A stretch of 64,000 bases of DNA from Escherichia coli DSM 30083 = JCM 1649 = ATCC 11775 (GCF_003697165.2 NZ_CP033092.2:3720001-3784000); one strand, 5' to 3'. Counted from the stretch's first letter, positions 36,134 to 46,787 are shown. Translations and numbers: made by a program. Notes: generated by a model not told the origin, from the letters alone.

Positions 36134-36898
36134 ATGAGCGATATGAGTGAAGCGTCGGTTTTTCCCGTGGAGCCGGAGAGCGGAACACCAGGACGCCAGT
36201 ACCGTCTCGCCCTTCGCGGCAACAGCCTGAATCCAATGATTGACGCCGCCACGCCGTTGCTCGGCATGGTGATGCGTCTGTCCACTATGAACAGTCAGGC
36301 CATGCCGGAACATCTGTTTACCCAGGTAGTAACCGATGTCCAGGCCGTAGAGCAACTACTCCAGGAACAGGGATACGAACCGGGCGTCATTGTTTCGTTC
36401 CGTTACATTCTCTGCACGTTTATTGATGAAGCGGCGCTGGGCAACGGCTGGTCCAACAAAAACGAATGGATCAAACAGTCGCTGCTGGTTCATTTTCATA
36501 ACGAAGCCTGGGGCGGCGAGAAAGTGTTTATCCTGCTCGAACGCCTGATCCGGGAGCCGGTACGTTACCAGGATCTGCTGGAATTTTTATACCTCTGTTT
36601 TTCGCTCGGCTTTCGCGGGCGCTACAAGGTTGCCATTCAGCAACAGGATGAATTTGAGCGGATCTACCAGCGCCTGCACCATGCCCTGCACAAACTGCGC
36701 GGTGACGCGCCATTTCCGCTACTTCATCAGAAGAACAACATACAGGGTGGGCGTTATCAGTTAATCCGACGACTGACCATCAAGCATGTACTGTGCGGCG
36801 GTCTTGTTGTGCTGACCGTATTTTATCTGTTTTATCTGCTGCGTCTGGACAGCCAGACACAGGATATTCTGCATCAGCTCAATAAATTACTCCGATAA
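36134..36898 (+). CDS. tssL: TssL, DotU-family inner-membrane protein
   Basis: A 254-residue DotU/IcmH-family protein. The cytoplasmic hook domain includes YILCTFIDEAALGNGW and HNEAWGGEKVF, both family signatures. A single transmembrane helix lies near the C-terminus (about residues 215-235, VLCGGLVVLTVFYLFYLL). There is no peptidoglycan-binding extension, so anchoring to murein must come from another protein. Confidence 0.96.
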   Translation: MSDMSEASVFPVEPESGTPGRQYRLALRGNSLNPMIDAATPLLGMVMRLSTMNSQAMPEHLFTQVVTDVQAVEQLLQEQGYEPGVIVSFRYILCTFIDEAALGNGWSNKNEWIKQSLLVHFHNEAWGGEKVFILLERLIREPVRYQDLLEFLYLCFSLGFRGRYKVAIQQQDEFERIYQRLHHALHKLRGDAPFPLLHQKNNIQGGRYQLIRRLTIKHVLCGGLVVLTVFYLFYLLRLDSQTQDILHQLNKLLR

Positions 36899-36907
36899 GG
36901 ACATCTT

Positions 36908-39667
36908 ATGATCCAGATTGATTTAGCCACGCTCGTAAAGCGGCTTAACCCCTTTGCAAAACAGGCGCTGGAAATGGCTGCCTCGGAGTGTATGAGCCAG
37001 CAGGCCAGTGAGATCACCGTTGCCCATGTGCTGTTACAGATGCTGGCAATCCCGCGCAACGACGTAAGGGTGATTGCCGAACGCACAGGCATCAGTGCGG
37101 AGGATTTACGCCAGGCGCTGACCGTGGAGAGTTATCCCGGTGGACGTTCCGCCGAAGGCTATCCCAGCTTCTCCCCGATGCTGATCGAATGGCTCAAGGA
37201 GTCATGGCTGCTGGCCTCAGCCCAGATGCAGCACAGCGAACTGCGCAGCGGCGTCCTGCTGCTTACTCTGCTGCATTCACCGCTGCGCTATATTCCACCC
37301 GCTGCTGCCCGTCTGCTGACGGCCATAAACCGCGACCAGTTACAGCAGGATTTCGCAGCATGGACAAAAGAATCCGCCGAATCCGTGGATCTGGCTGGCG
37401 GGCAAACGCCCCGCGCAACGGAAACCGGCGACACCCTGCTTGCCCGCTACGCCAAAAACATGACCGCAGACGCCCGTAACGGCAGGCTTGACCTGGTACT
37501 GTGCCGCAACTATGAAATCGACCTGATGATCGACATTCTCTGCCGCCGCCGTAAAAACAATCCGGTGGTAGTGGGCGAAGCAGGCGTGGGTAAAAGCGCG
37601 CTGATTGAAGGGCTGGCGCTGCGCATCGTGGCAGGCCAGGTGCCGGACAAGCTGAAAAACACCGATATCATGACCCTTGACCTGGGCGCATTGCAGGCCG
37701 GTGCGTCGGTGAAAGGTGAGTTTGAAAAACGCTTCAAGGGGCTGATGGCGGAGGTCATTTTCTCCCCGGTGCCGGTCATTCTGTTTATCGACGAAGCACA
37801 TACCCTGATTGGCGCGGGCAACCAGCAGGGCGGGCTGGATATATCCAACCTGCTCAAACCAGCGCTGGCGCGCGGCGAGCTGAAAACCATCGCCGCCACC
37901 ACCTGGAGCGAGTACAAAAAATATTTCGAGAAAGATGCAGCTTTGTCGCGCCGCTTCCAGTTAGTGAAGGTCAGCGAACCCAACGCTGCCGAAGCCACCA
38001 TTATTCTGCGCGGTTTGTCGGCGGTCTATGAACAATCTCACGGCGTGCTGATTGATGATGACGCCTTGCAGGCCGCTGCGACACTGAGCGAGCGTTATCT
38101 CTCCGGGCGTCAGTTGCCGGACAAAGCCATTGATGTGCTGGACACCGCCTGCGCCCGTGTGGCCATCAACCTGTCATCGCCGCCAAAACAAATCTCGGCA
38201 CTGACCACCCTGAGCCACCAGCAGGAGGCAGAAATTCGCCAGCTTGAGCGCGAGCTTCGCATCGGGCTGCGTACCGACACCTCACGAATGACTGAGGTGT
38301 TGGAGCAGTATGATGAAACGCTGTCGGCGCTGGACGAACTGGAAGTCGCCTGGCAGCAGCAGACGCTGGTACAGGAAATTATCGCGCTGCGCCAGCAGTT
38401 ACTGGGCGTGGCAGAAGACGACGTTGCGTCGTTGCCGGACGCAGATGCCGTGGAGGATACGCCGCCAGAGGCAGAACAGGATAGTACCGATGCCGAATCG
38501 GCTGATGATGCAGGCAGCGTACAGCCGGAAGAGACCGCTGAAACAGTTTCCCCGGTACAACGGCTGGCACAACTCACTGCCGAACTGGACGCCCTGCATA
38601 ACGACCAGTTGCTGGTTTCCCCGCATGTCGATAAAAAACAGATTGCAGCGGTGATTGCTGAATGGACCGGCGTGCCGCTTAACCGCCTGTCACAGAATGA
38701 GATGTCGGTCATCACCGACCTGCCGGTATGGCTCGGCGGCACCATCAAGGGCCAGGACCTGGCGATTGCCAGCCTGCATAAACACCTGCTGACCGCACGC
38801 GCCGACCTGCGCCGTCCGGGACGCCCGCTTGGTGCGTTCCTGCTGGCTGGCCCCAGCGGCGTGGGTAAAACCGAAACCGTCCTGCAACTGGCGGAACTGC
38901 TCTATGGCGGACGTCAATACCTGACCACCATCAATATGTCTGAGTTCCAGGAGAAACACACCGTTTCGCGGCTGATTGGCTCTCCTCCGGGTTATGTCGG
39001 CTACGGTGAAGGCGGCGTACTGACCGAAGCGATTCGCCAGAAACCGTACTCGGTGGTGCTGCTCGATGAAGTAGAAAAAGCGCACCCGGATGTACTCAAC
39101 CTGTTCTACCAGGCGTTTGACAAGGGCGAGATGGCAGACGGTGAAGGCCGCCTGATTGACTGTAAAAATATCGTTTTCTTCCTGACCTCCAACCTTGGCT
39201 ACCAGGTGATTGTCGAACACGCCGATGACCCGGAAACCATGCAGGAAGCCCTCTATCCGGTGCTGGCGGACTTCTTTAAACCTGCTCTGCTGGCGCGCAT
39301 GGAAGTGGTGCCTTACCTACCGCTGTCGAAAGAGACGCTCGCTACCATTATTGCCGGGAAACTGGCCCGCCTGGATAACGTGCTGCGCAGCCGCTTTGGC
39401 GCGGACGTGATTATTGGGCCGGAAGTGACGGACGAAATCATGAGCCGCGTCACCCGCGCGGAAAACGGCGCGAGGATGCTGGAATCGGTTATCGACGGCG
39501 ACATGCTGCCGCCGCTCTCGCTGCTGCTGTTGCAGAAAATGGCGGCCAACACGGCGATTGCCCGGATTCGCCTGTCGGCGGCAGACGGTGCGTTCACGGC
39601 AGATGTGGAAGATGCGCTGCCTGATGATGCCGTGACACCGCAAACAGAGGACGAAACGGTTTTATGA
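36908..39667 (+). CDS. tssH: TssH (ClpV), sheath-recycling AAA+ unfoldase
   Basis: A 919-residue Clp/Hsp100 ATPase. The ClpN-like domain is at the N-terminus. Two AAA+ modules have Walker A motifs GEAGVGKS at 223-230 and GPSGVGKT at 648-655; Walker B segments are ILFIDEAHTLIG and VVLLDEVEKAHP. An acidic, low-complexity insert near residues 505-545 interrupts the middle domain. ClpV extracts TssC from contracted sheaths. The stop overlaps the next start (ATGA). Confidence 0.97.
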   Translation: MIQIDLATLVKRLNPFAKQALEMAASECMSQQASEITVAHVLLQMLAIPRNDVRVIAERTGISAEDLRQALTVESYPGGRSAEGYPSFSPMLIEWLKESWLLASAQMQHSELRSGVLLLTLLHSPLRYIPPAAARLLTAINRDQLQQDFAAWTKESAESVDLAGGQTPRATETGDTLLARYAKNMTADARNGRLDLVLCRNYEIDLMIDILCRRRKNNPVVVGEAGVGKSALIEGLALRIVAGQVPDKLKNTDIMTLDLGALQAGASVKGEFEKRFKGLMAEVIFSPVPVILFIDEAHTLIGAGNQQGGLDISNLLKPALARGELKTIAATTWSEYKKYFEKDAALSRRFQLVKVSEPNAAEATIILRGLSAVYEQSHGVLIDDDALQAAATLSERYLSGRQLPDKAIDVLDTACARVAINLSSPPKQISALTTLSHQQEAEIRQLERELRIGLRTDTSRMTEVLEQYDETLSALDELEVAWQQQTLVQEIIALRQQLLGVAEDDVASLPDADAVEDTPPEAEQDSTDAESADDAGSVQPEETAETVSPVQRLAQLTAELDALHNDQLLVSPHVDKKQIAAVIAEWTGVPLNRLSQNEMSVITDLPVWLGGTIKGQDLAIASLHKHLLTARADLRRPGRPLGAFLLAGPSGVGKTETVLQLAELLYGGRQYLTTINMSEFQEKHTVSRLIGSPPGYVGYGEGGVLTEAIRQKPYSVVLLDEVEKAHPDVLNLFYQAFDKGEMADGEGRLIDCKNIVFFLTSNLGYQVIVEHADDPETMQEALYPVLADFFKPALLARMEVVPYLPLSKETLATIIAGKLARLDNVLRSRFGADVIIGPEVTDEIMSRVTRAENGARMLESVIDGDMLPPLSLLLLQKMAANTAIARIRLSAADGAFTADVEDALPDDAVTPQTEDETVL

Positions 39668-40407
39668 GCAGGTTGTGCGTTTTCCGGCAGACAGGATGGT
39701 TTATCGCGGGCCTGATGGCGGGCTTACCCGCCAGTGCCGCGCCCACAGAAACATCGTCAGTGGCCGGTGTGGCGGTAGCTGTCGCCACAGCGACACCGCC
39801 GGATGCGACAGCCACGTTACAGGCCATGCAGTCCTGCCGCCAGGAGACGGCGGCGCTGGAGCGGCTTGACTGTTATGACCGCATTCTTGCGCCGGAACAG
39901 GCTGGCTTTGGTGGTGCCGCACTGGTGAAAGCTCGTTACCAAGGTGAAGCCTGGGCCCGCGCGACAGAACAGGAAAAACGCCGCCAGGGCAACACCACGG
40001 AGCTGCTGGTAACGCAAGTACCGGGTGAACGCCCGACGGTGGTGATAACCACCCCGGCTATCGGCCATGTTCCGCCACGCCCGGTGCTGATGTTCAGTTG
40101 CGTGGACAATATCACCCGGATGCAGGTGGCGCTGATGCACCCTCTGGATGTCCATGATATCGCCGTCACCCTGAATGCCGACAGCCGGGCATTGCGCAGC
40201 CACTGGTTTGTGCGCGAGAACGGCACCCTGCTGGAGTCCAGCCGGGGGTTATCCGGTATCGATGAAATTAAGCAACTGTTCGGCGCAAAAACGCTGACGG
40301 TGGATACCGGCACAGACAACGCCGCCGGAAAGCTGACCTTTAACATTGACGGGCTGGCACGGGTTATTGCGCCGCTACGCGACGCCTGCCACTGGGCGGG
40401 AGAATAA
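39664..40407 (+). CDS. tagO: TagO/VasI-like T6SS-associated protein
   Basis: A 247-residue exported protein. A signal peptide ends near residue 24 (LMAGLPASAAP). The family segment SCRQETAALERLDCYDRIL follows near residue 55, and a beta-rich C-terminal domain carries LDVHDIAVTLNADSR. VasI/TagO proteins are accessory to T6SS; their exact role is not settled. It overlaps tssH by four bases and is followed at once by tssA. Confidence 0.82.
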   Translation: MSRLCVFRQTGWFIAGLMAGLPASAAPTETSSVAGVAVAVATATPPDATATLQAMQSCRQETAALERLDCYDRILAPEQAGFGGAALVKARYQGEAWARATEQEKRRQGNTTELLVTQVPGERPTVVITTPAIGHVPPRPVLMFSCVDNITRMQVALMHPLDVHDIAVTLNADSRALRSHWFVRENGTLLESSRGLSGIDEIKQLFGAKTLTVDTGTDNAAGKLTFNIDGLARVIAPLRDACHWAGE

Positions 40408-40411
40408 GAAT

Positions 40412-41854
40412 ATGGCAATGGACTTACGTAATCCCGATGTATGGCTTGCACACCTGCTGGAAAACCTGCCAGAAGATAAGCTGTCCGCCGCGCTTGATGA
40501 TGGCAATGCAGACTGGGAGTTTGTCGACAGCGAAATCGTCAAGCTCGGTTCACTGGCGCACAGCCAGCTTGATATCCCGGAACTTCAGCGCCGGGGCCTG
40601 ATGCTTCTGGCCTCAGAAACCAAAGATTTTCGCCTGCTGGCCCACTTGCTGCGTACCCTGCAACATGCCGGTGATATTCTGCTGGCCTCCAGGATGCTGG
40701 CACAATATACAGAGCACTACTGGACATGCGCCGCACCGCAGAACATGGCCCACAAAAAACGCTTTGCCGCCCAGGTGATAAAACGCTTTGAGTCTGCCGT
40801 TCAGGACTTTGCCGGGAATGCTGCGACAATACAGCGCGATGCTTTGCTGGGAGAGCTGGCAAAACTGGCACAGTGCTGGCAGGCGCACAACGCGTCTGAG
40901 CTGGCAAAGGCGACAGACGATTTATTTTCCCTGTTTCAGCGCGCGTTTCGTGATGTAGCGCCTGAAATGACATCATCTGCACGAAGCGCCGCCATTGCGC
41001 CGCAGGCCACGACCGGATATGTACCGGATATGTCACCGCACACGGTTGCCGCTCAGCCTCCTGTTGCAGCCACTCCAATCCCGCAGGTCACCGTTGAAAA
41101 CCACGACGATAAAGCATGGCGCGACACCCTGCTAAAGGTGGCCGCCATTCTCTGTGAGCGCCAGCCGGAGTCACCGCAGGGTTACCGACTGCGCCGCCAT
41201 GCGCTGTGGCAAACCATCACCAGTACCCCGCAGGCAGAAAGCGATGGCCGGACCCCACTGGCAGCCTTCCCTGTCGATATGATGGATGATTACCTGGCGC
41301 GGCTGAACAATGCCGACATGGCGCTGTGGCAGCAGGTGGAAAAAAGCCTGCTGCTGGCCCCGTACTGGCTGGACGGTCATTACCTCTCAGCACAGACCGC
41401 GCTGCGCCTCGGTTATAAACAGGTGGCGGATGCTATCCGTGATGAAGTTACCGATTTTCTGGCCCGCCTGCCCGCACTGATCAACCTGTTGTTTAACGAC
41501 CGCACTCCGTTTGTGTCCGAACAGACGAAACAGTGGCTGGCATCATCCGGCTCAGTCAACCAGACCGTCCCGGTTGTACAGACCGATGAAGAATTACAGG
41601 CGGCCAAGGCGTGCTTCGATGAAAACGGGCTGGAAGCCGCGCTGCGGTACCTGGAAAACCTGCCCGAAGGTGATCCCCGCCACCAGTTTCACCGCCAGTT
41701 TTTCGGCGCGCAGTTACTGGAAGAGGCCGGTATGGTTCAGCTTGCACAACAGCAGTACCGGATGCTCTTCAGAACAGGATTACACATGATGCTATCCGAA
41801 TGGGAGCCTTCCCTGCTGAAAGCACTGGAACAAAAACTCACGGCAGAACAGTAA
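40412..41854 (+). CDS. tssA: TssA, T6SS cap/sheath-polymerisation protein
   Basis: A 480-residue protein with an N-terminal ImpA_N domain (WLAHLLENLPEDKL onward) and a long helical C-terminal domain. TssA primes baseplate assembly and tracks the growing sheath tip. ATG at 40412 (MAMDLRNPDVW) is chosen because the residues before it are encoded by the end of tagO. The C-terminal type differs from the short TssA class, and a second ImpA_N protein (vasL) follows tssM. Confidence 0.9.
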   Translation: MAMDLRNPDVWLAHLLENLPEDKLSAALDDGNADWEFVDSEIVKLGSLAHSQLDIPELQRRGLMLLASETKDFRLLAHLLRTLQHAGDILLASRMLAQYTEHYWTCAAPQNMAHKKRFAAQVIKRFESAVQDFAGNAATIQRDALLGELAKLAQCWQAHNASELAKATDDLFSLFQRAFRDVAPEMTSSARSAAIAPQATTGYVPDMSPHTVAAQPPVAATPIPQVTVENHDDKAWRDTLLKVAAILCERQPESPQGYRLRRHALWQTITSTPQAESDGRTPLAAFPVDMMDDYLARLNNADMALWQQVEKSLLLAPYWLDGHYLSAQTALRLGYKQVADAIRDEVTDFLARLPALINLLFNDRTPFVSEQTKQWLASSGSVNQTVPVVQTDEELQAAKACFDENGLEAALRYLENLPEGDPRHQFHRQFFGAQLLEEAGMVQLAQQQYRMLFRTGLHMMLSEWEPSLLKALEQKLTAEQ

Positions 41855-41873
41855 AAGATAACAAGGAGTTACT

Positions 41874-44800
41874 GTGTTCAAATTTCCCACATCCCGACTG
41901 TTCAGCACGTTGAAATCTGCGCTCAGGCCAGCGATGCCGCGGTTTAAAGTTTCCGCCACCTGGCTACTGACGCTGGCATGGATTTTTCTGCTGGTGTGGA
42001 TCTGGTGGCAGGGTCCAAAATGGACGCTCTATGAGCAGCACTGGCTGGCTCCGCTGGCAAACCGCTGGCTGGCGACCGCCGTCTGGGGACTTATCGCTCT
42101 GGTCTGGCTCACCTGGCGGGTGATGAAGCGTCTGCAAAAGCTGGAAAAACAGCAGAAACAGCAGCGGGAGGAAGAAAAAGATCCGTTGACCGTGGAACTC
42201 CACCGCCAGCAGCAATATCTGGATCACTGGCTGCTGCGCCTGCGCCGCCATCTGGATAACCGCCGTTATCTGTGGCAGTTGCCGTGGTATATGGTCATTG
42301 GTCCTGCGGGTAGCGGCAAAAGCACGCTGCTGCGCGAGGGCTTTCCGTCTGACATTGTTTACACGCCGGAAAGCATCCGGGGTGTGGAATACCACCCGCT
42401 GATCACACCGCGAGTGGGCAACCAGGCGGTAATTTTCGATGTTGACGGCGTACTGACCACTCCCGGCGGGGATGATCTGCTCCGCCGCCGCCTGCGCGAA
42501 CACTGGCTGGGCTGGCTGATGCAAACGCGCGCTCGCCAGCCGCTCAACGGTCTTATCCTGACGCTCGATCTTCCCGATCTGCTGACGGCGGATAAATCCC
42601 GCCGTGAGACACTGGTACAAAATTTGCGCCAGCAACTTCAGGAGATCCGTCAGAGCCTGCACTGCCGTCTGCCCGTTTACGTGGTGCTGACACGGCTGGA
42701 TCTGCTGAACGGCTTTGCCGCGCTGTTCCATTCACTGGATAAAAAAGACCGCGATGCGATCCTCGGCGTCACATTTACCCGCCGCGCCCATGAAAGTGAC
42801 GGCTGGCGCAGCGAACTGGGGGCTTTCTGGCAGACGTGGGTACAACAGGTGAACCTGGCGCTGTCGGATCTGGTGCTCGCACAAACCGGTGCTGCTCCCC
42901 GCAGCGCTGTGTTCAGCTTCTCCCGTCAGATGCAGGGAACAGGAGAAATCGTCACCGCACTGCTCGCCGCATTGCTGGACGGTGAGAACATGGATGTAAT
43001 GCTGCGTGGCGTCTGGCTCACATCCTCGCTACAGCGTGGCCAGGTGGATGATATTTTCACGCAGTCCGCCGCCCGCCAGTACGGACTGGGTAACAGCTCG
43101 CTGGCAACCTGGCCTCTGGTGGAGACGACGCCGTATTTTACTCGCCGCCTCTTCCCGGAAGTCCTGCTGGCTGAGCCGAACCTGGCGGGTGAAAACAGCG
43201 TCTGGCTGAACAGCTCCCGGCGCAGGCTGACCGCCTTTTCCACCTGTGGCGCGGCACTGGCGGCATTGATGGTCGGAAGCTGGCACCATTATTACAATCA
43301 GAACTGGCAGTCTGGCGTTAACGTACTGGCACAAGCTAAAGCCTTTATGGACGTACCACCACCGCAGGGAACGGATGAATTCGGCAATCTGCAATTGCCA
43401 TTGCTTAACCCGGTACGCGATGCCACCCTGGCCTATGGTGATTATCGCGATCACGGTTTTCTGGCGGATATGGGATTGTACCAGGGCGCCCGCGTAGGGC
43501 CGTATGTGGAGCAAACCTACATTCAGCTTCTTGAGCAGCGTTATCTCCCCTCGTTAATGAACGGCCTGATCCGGGATCTAAACATTGCCCCGCCAGAGAG
43601 CGAAGAAAAGCTCGCTGTGCTGCGCGTAGTGCGCATGATGGAAGACAAAAGTGGGCGCAACAACGAGGCGGTAAAACAGTACATGGCACGGCGCTGGAGC
43701 AATGAATTTCACGGCCAGCGCGATATTCAGGCGCAACTGATGGTGCATCTGGACTATGCGCTGGAGCACACCGACTGGCACGCGCAGCGCCAAAGCAGCG
43801 ACAGCGATGCTGTCAGCCGCTGGACCCCCTATGATAAACCGATCATTAATGCGCAGCAGGAACTGAGCAAGCTGCCCATATACCAGCGTGTCTACCAGAC
43901 CCTGCGCACCAAAGCATTAAGCGTGTTGCCCGCCGATTTGAATTTGCGCGACCAGGTTGGTCCCACCTTCGACAACGTGTTCGTCGCCGGTAATGATGAA
44001 AAACTGGTGATCCCGCAGTTCCTCACCCGCTATGGACTGCAAAGCTATTTTGTCAAACAGCGTGAGGGCCTCGTTGAGCTGACCGCGCTGGATTCGTGGG
44101 TACTGAACCTGACGCAAAGCGTCGCCTACAGCGAGGCCGACCGTGAAGAGATCCAGCGCCATATCACCGAACAGTACATCAGTGACTATACCGCCACCTG
44201 GCGTGCCGGAATGGATAACCTCAACGTCCGTGACTATGAGGCCATGTCGGCGCTGACCGACGCGCTGGAGCAGATTATCAGCGGCGATCAGCCATTCCAG
44301 CGTGCGCTGACGGCGCTGCGCGATAATACCCACGCGCTGACGCTCTCCGGCAAACTGGATGATAAGGCGAGGGAAGCGGCGATAAATGAGATGGATTACC
44401 GCCTGTTATCCCGGCTGGGGCATGAGTTCGCACCGGAAAACAGCGCACTGGAGGAGCAAAAGGACAAGGCGAGTACGCTACAGGCCGTGTACCAGCAACT
44501 GACCGAGCTGCACCGTTACCTGCTGGCGATCCAGAACTCGCCAGTGCCGGGGAAATCGGCGCTGAAAGCAGTACAGCTACGGCTGGATCAAAACAGCAGC
44601 GATCCAATCTTCGCCACCCGTCAGATGGCAAAAACCCTGCCTGCGCCTCTTAACCGCTGGGTAGGTAAGCTCGCGGATCAGGCCTGGCATGTGGTGATGG
44701 TGGAAGCCGTTCGTTACATGGAAGTGGACTGGCGCGACAATGTAGTGAAACCCTTCAACGAGCAGCTTGCCGATAACTATCCGTTTAATCCGCGCGCCAC

Positions 44801-45401
44801 ACAGGATGCCTCACTGGATTCGTTTGAACGTTTCTTTAAACCGGATGGCATTCTGGACAATTTCTACAAGAACAACCTGCGCCTGTTCCTTGAAAACGAT
44901 CTGACCTTTGGCGACGACGGCAGAGTGTTAATCCGTGAAGATATCCGGCAGCAACTGGATACCGCGCAGAAAATCCGCGACATCTTCTTCAGCCAGCAGA
45001 ACGGGCTGGGCGCACAGTTTGCCGTGGAAACCGTATCGCTTTCCGGCAATAAGCGGCGCAGCGTACTTAACCTGGACGGCCAGTTAGTGGACTACAGCCA
45101 GGGACGCAACTACACCGCCCATCTGGTCTGGCCGAACAACATGCGTGAAGGCAATGAAAGCAAGCTGACGCTGATTGGCACCAGCGGCAGAGCACCGCGC
45201 AGTATCGCGTTCAGTGGACCGTGGGCGCAGTTCCGCCTGTTCGGCGCGGGCCAGTTGACCAATGTGACCAGTGACACCTTTAACGTGCGCTTTAACGTGG
45301 ACGGCGGCGCAATGGTTTACCAGGTGCATGTGGATACCGAAGATAACCCGTTCACCGGCGGTCTGTTCAGCCTGTTCCGTTTACCGGATACGTTGTATTA
45401 A
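41874..45401 (+). CDS. tssM: TssM (IcmF), inner-membrane T6SS protein
   Basis: An 1175-residue IcmF-family protein. Transmembrane segments lie near residues 27-45 and 60-80, and a third near 452-472. The cytoplasmic NTPase-like domain between them has an intact Walker A, GPAGSGKST at 143-151. The large periplasmic region ends in a beta domain that binds TssJ. The start is GTG with AAGGAG upstream. With TssL and TssJ it forms the trans-envelope complex. Confidence 0.97.
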   Translation: MFKFPTSRLFSTLKSALRPAMPRFKVSATWLLTLAWIFLLVWIWWQGPKWTLYEQHWLAPLANRWLATAVWGLIALVWLTWRVMKRLQKLEKQQKQQREEEKDPLTVELHRQQQYLDHWLLRLRRHLDNRRYLWQLPWYMVIGPAGSGKSTLLREGFPSDIVYTPESIRGVEYHPLITPRVGNQAVIFDVDGVLTTPGGDDLLRRRLREHWLGWLMQTRARQPLNGLILTLDLPDLLTADKSRRETLVQNLRQQLQEIRQSLHCRLPVYVVLTRLDLLNGFAALFHSLDKKDRDAILGVTFTRRAHESDGWRSELGAFWQTWVQQVNLALSDLVLAQTGAAPRSAVFSFSRQMQGTGEIVTALLAALLDGENMDVMLRGVWLTSSLQRGQVDDIFTQSAARQYGLGNSSLATWPLVETTPYFTRRLFPEVLLAEPNLAGENSVWLNSSRRRLTAFSTCGAALAALMVGSWHHYYNQNWQSGVNVLAQAKAFMDVPPPQGTDEFGNLQLPLLNPVRDATLAYGDYRDHGFLADMGLYQGARVGPYVEQTYIQLLEQRYLPSLMNGLIRDLNIAPPESEEKLAVLRVVRMMEDKSGRNNEAVKQYMARRWSNEFHGQRDIQAQLMVHLDYALEHTDWHAQRQSSDSDAVSRWTPYDKPIINAQQELSKLPIYQRVYQTLRTKALSVLPADLNLRDQVGPTFDNVFVAGNDEKLVIPQFLTRYGLQSYFVKQREGLVELTALDSWVLNLTQSVAYSEADREEIQRHITEQYISDYTATWRAGMDNLNVRDYEAMSALTDALEQIISGDQPFQRALTALRDNTHALTLSGKLDDKAREAAINEMDYRLLSRLGHEFAPENSALEEQKDKASTLQAVYQQLTELHRYLLAIQNSPVPGKSALKAVQLRLDQNSSDPIFATRQMAKTLPAPLNRWVGKLADQAWHVVMVEAVRYMEVDWRDNVVKPFNEQLADNYPFNPRATQDASLDSFERFFKPDGILDNFYKNNLRLFLENDLTFGDDGRVLIREDIRQQLDTAQKIRDIFFSQQNGLGAQFAVETVSLSGNKRRSVLNLDGQLVDYSQGRNYTAHLVWPNNMREGNESKLTLIGTSGRAPRSIAFSGPWAQFRLFGAGQLTNVTSDTFNVRFNVDGGAMVYQVHVDTEDNPFTGGLFSLFRLPDTLY

Positions 45402-45411
45402 GGGGATAGTG

Positions 45412-46770
45412 ATGAGCAATTACGCACTGACACAAACTATCGTTACCGGCAGCGATCCGCGCGCCCTGCCGGAGTTCAGCGCCATCCGCGAAGAAATTAA
45501 CAAAGCTAACCACCCGTCACAGCCGGAGCTGAACTGGAAACTGGTGGAATCGCTGGCGCTGTCGATTTTTAAGGCCAACGGGGTGGATTTGCATACCGCC
45601 ACCTACTATACGCTGGCACGTACACGTAATCAGGGACTGGCAGGGTTCTGTGAAGGCGCGGAACTGCTGGCTGCGATGATCATCCACGAATGGGATAAAT
45701 TCTGGCCGCAGAGTGGTCCGGCGCGGACTGAGATGCTGGACTGGTTCAACACCCGCACCGGGAATATCCTGCGCCAGCAGGTTTCCTTTTCCGAAAATGA
45801 TCTTTCGTTGCTCTACCGCACGGAACGGGCTTTGCAGCTTATCTGCGACAAACTCCAGCAAGTGGAACTGAAGCGCCAGCCGCGCGTGGAAAATCTGCTT
45901 TATTTTGTGCAGAACACACGCAAGCGGTTTGAGCCGCAGCCCAGAAACCGTACTGATACGGCGGCACAGACCATGGTCAGAACGCTGGTCTATGCGCCTG
46001 AAGGCACGGCTTCCGCCACAGCGGAAACCATGCCCCCCCTACCCGACCTGCCGGAAATGCGGGTGGGGGTGCGCGGTGTGGCAGATAACGCCGACAAAGC
46101 AAAACAGGGCGACACGGTAAAAGGTTTTGTTGCCGGTGCCGCCTGTACTGCCGTTATCGCATCTGCACTCTGGTGGTGGCAGGCGTATCCGATGCAGCAG
46201 CAGCTTACACAGGTCAGGGATACCACACAGGGAGCCGCCACCGTCTGGTTGGCATCCCCGGTACTGAAAGAATATGAACAGTACCTGCAACAGCTTCTGA
46301 ATGCCCCGCCACTACAGCCGCTGGAAACCGGAATGCAGATGATGCGCACCGCAGACACCCTCTGGCCGGAAAGCCTGCAACAGCAGGAAGCCAGCAGGAT
46401 GTGGAGCAACACGCTGAGAAACCGGGCGCAAGCCAGTCCGCAGATGAAGGGCTGGCAACAAGCGCGGCAGAATTTGCGGGATTTTGCAGATTTGATGATG
46501 AAGAAGGAGACGGAGAAACAGGGTTTCACCCTATCGTATATCAAAACGGTGACCTGGCAGGCCGAACGGTTACTGAATCAAGAAACACCACTGGAGTACC
46601 TGCTGACGCAGTACCAGGAGACCCGTACACAGAAGCAGGACACACAGGCGTTGGAAAAAGAGATCAACGAACGGCTGGACGGGCTGTTAAGCCGCTGGCT
46701 GCTGCTGAAAAATACCGGACAGGATATGGCAACGGATAACAGAACCGAACCTGTCCATCCAACTCATTGA
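45412..46770 (+). CDS. vasL: VasL-like protein (ImpA_N domain with transmembrane helix)
   Basis: A 452-residue protein. The ImpA_N domain is at residues 1-115 or so (FSAIREEINKANHP and GLAGFCEGAELLAAMIIHEW). A single transmembrane helix follows at about 238-258 (FVAGAACTAVIASALWWWQA), then a helical C-terminal VasL-type domain. It resembles TssA-like proteins that stop sheath growth at the opposite membrane. ATG at 45412 is chosen on family start and because upstream in-frame codons lie in tssM. The acting step is inference. Confidence 0.83.
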   Translation: MSNYALTQTIVTGSDPRALPEFSAIREEINKANHPSQPELNWKLVESLALSIFKANGVDLHTATYYTLARTRNQGLAGFCEGAELLAAMIIHEWDKFWPQSGPARTEMLDWFNTRTGNILRQQVSFSENDLSLLYRTERALQLICDKLQQVELKRQPRVENLLYFVQNTRKRFEPQPRNRTDTAAQTMVRTLVYAPEGTASATAETMPPLPDLPEMRVGVRGVADNADKAKQGDTVKGFVAGAACTAVIASALWWWQAYPMQQQLTQVRDTTQGAATVWLASPVLKEYEQYLQQLLNAPPLQPLETGMQMMRTADTLWPESLQQQEASRMWSNTLRNRAQASPQMKGWQQARQNLRDFADLMMKKETEKQGFTLSYIKTVTWQAERLLNQETPLEYLLTQYQETRTQKQDTQALEKEINERLDGLLSRWLLLKNTGQDMATDNRTEPVHPTH

Positions 46771-46787
46771 GATTAAGGAGAATAACA

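Noticed and set aside
41964..42731. 255-residue open frame on the minus strand inside tssM
   Set aside because: It is antisense to the conserved Walker-containing part of TssM and has no family resemblance.
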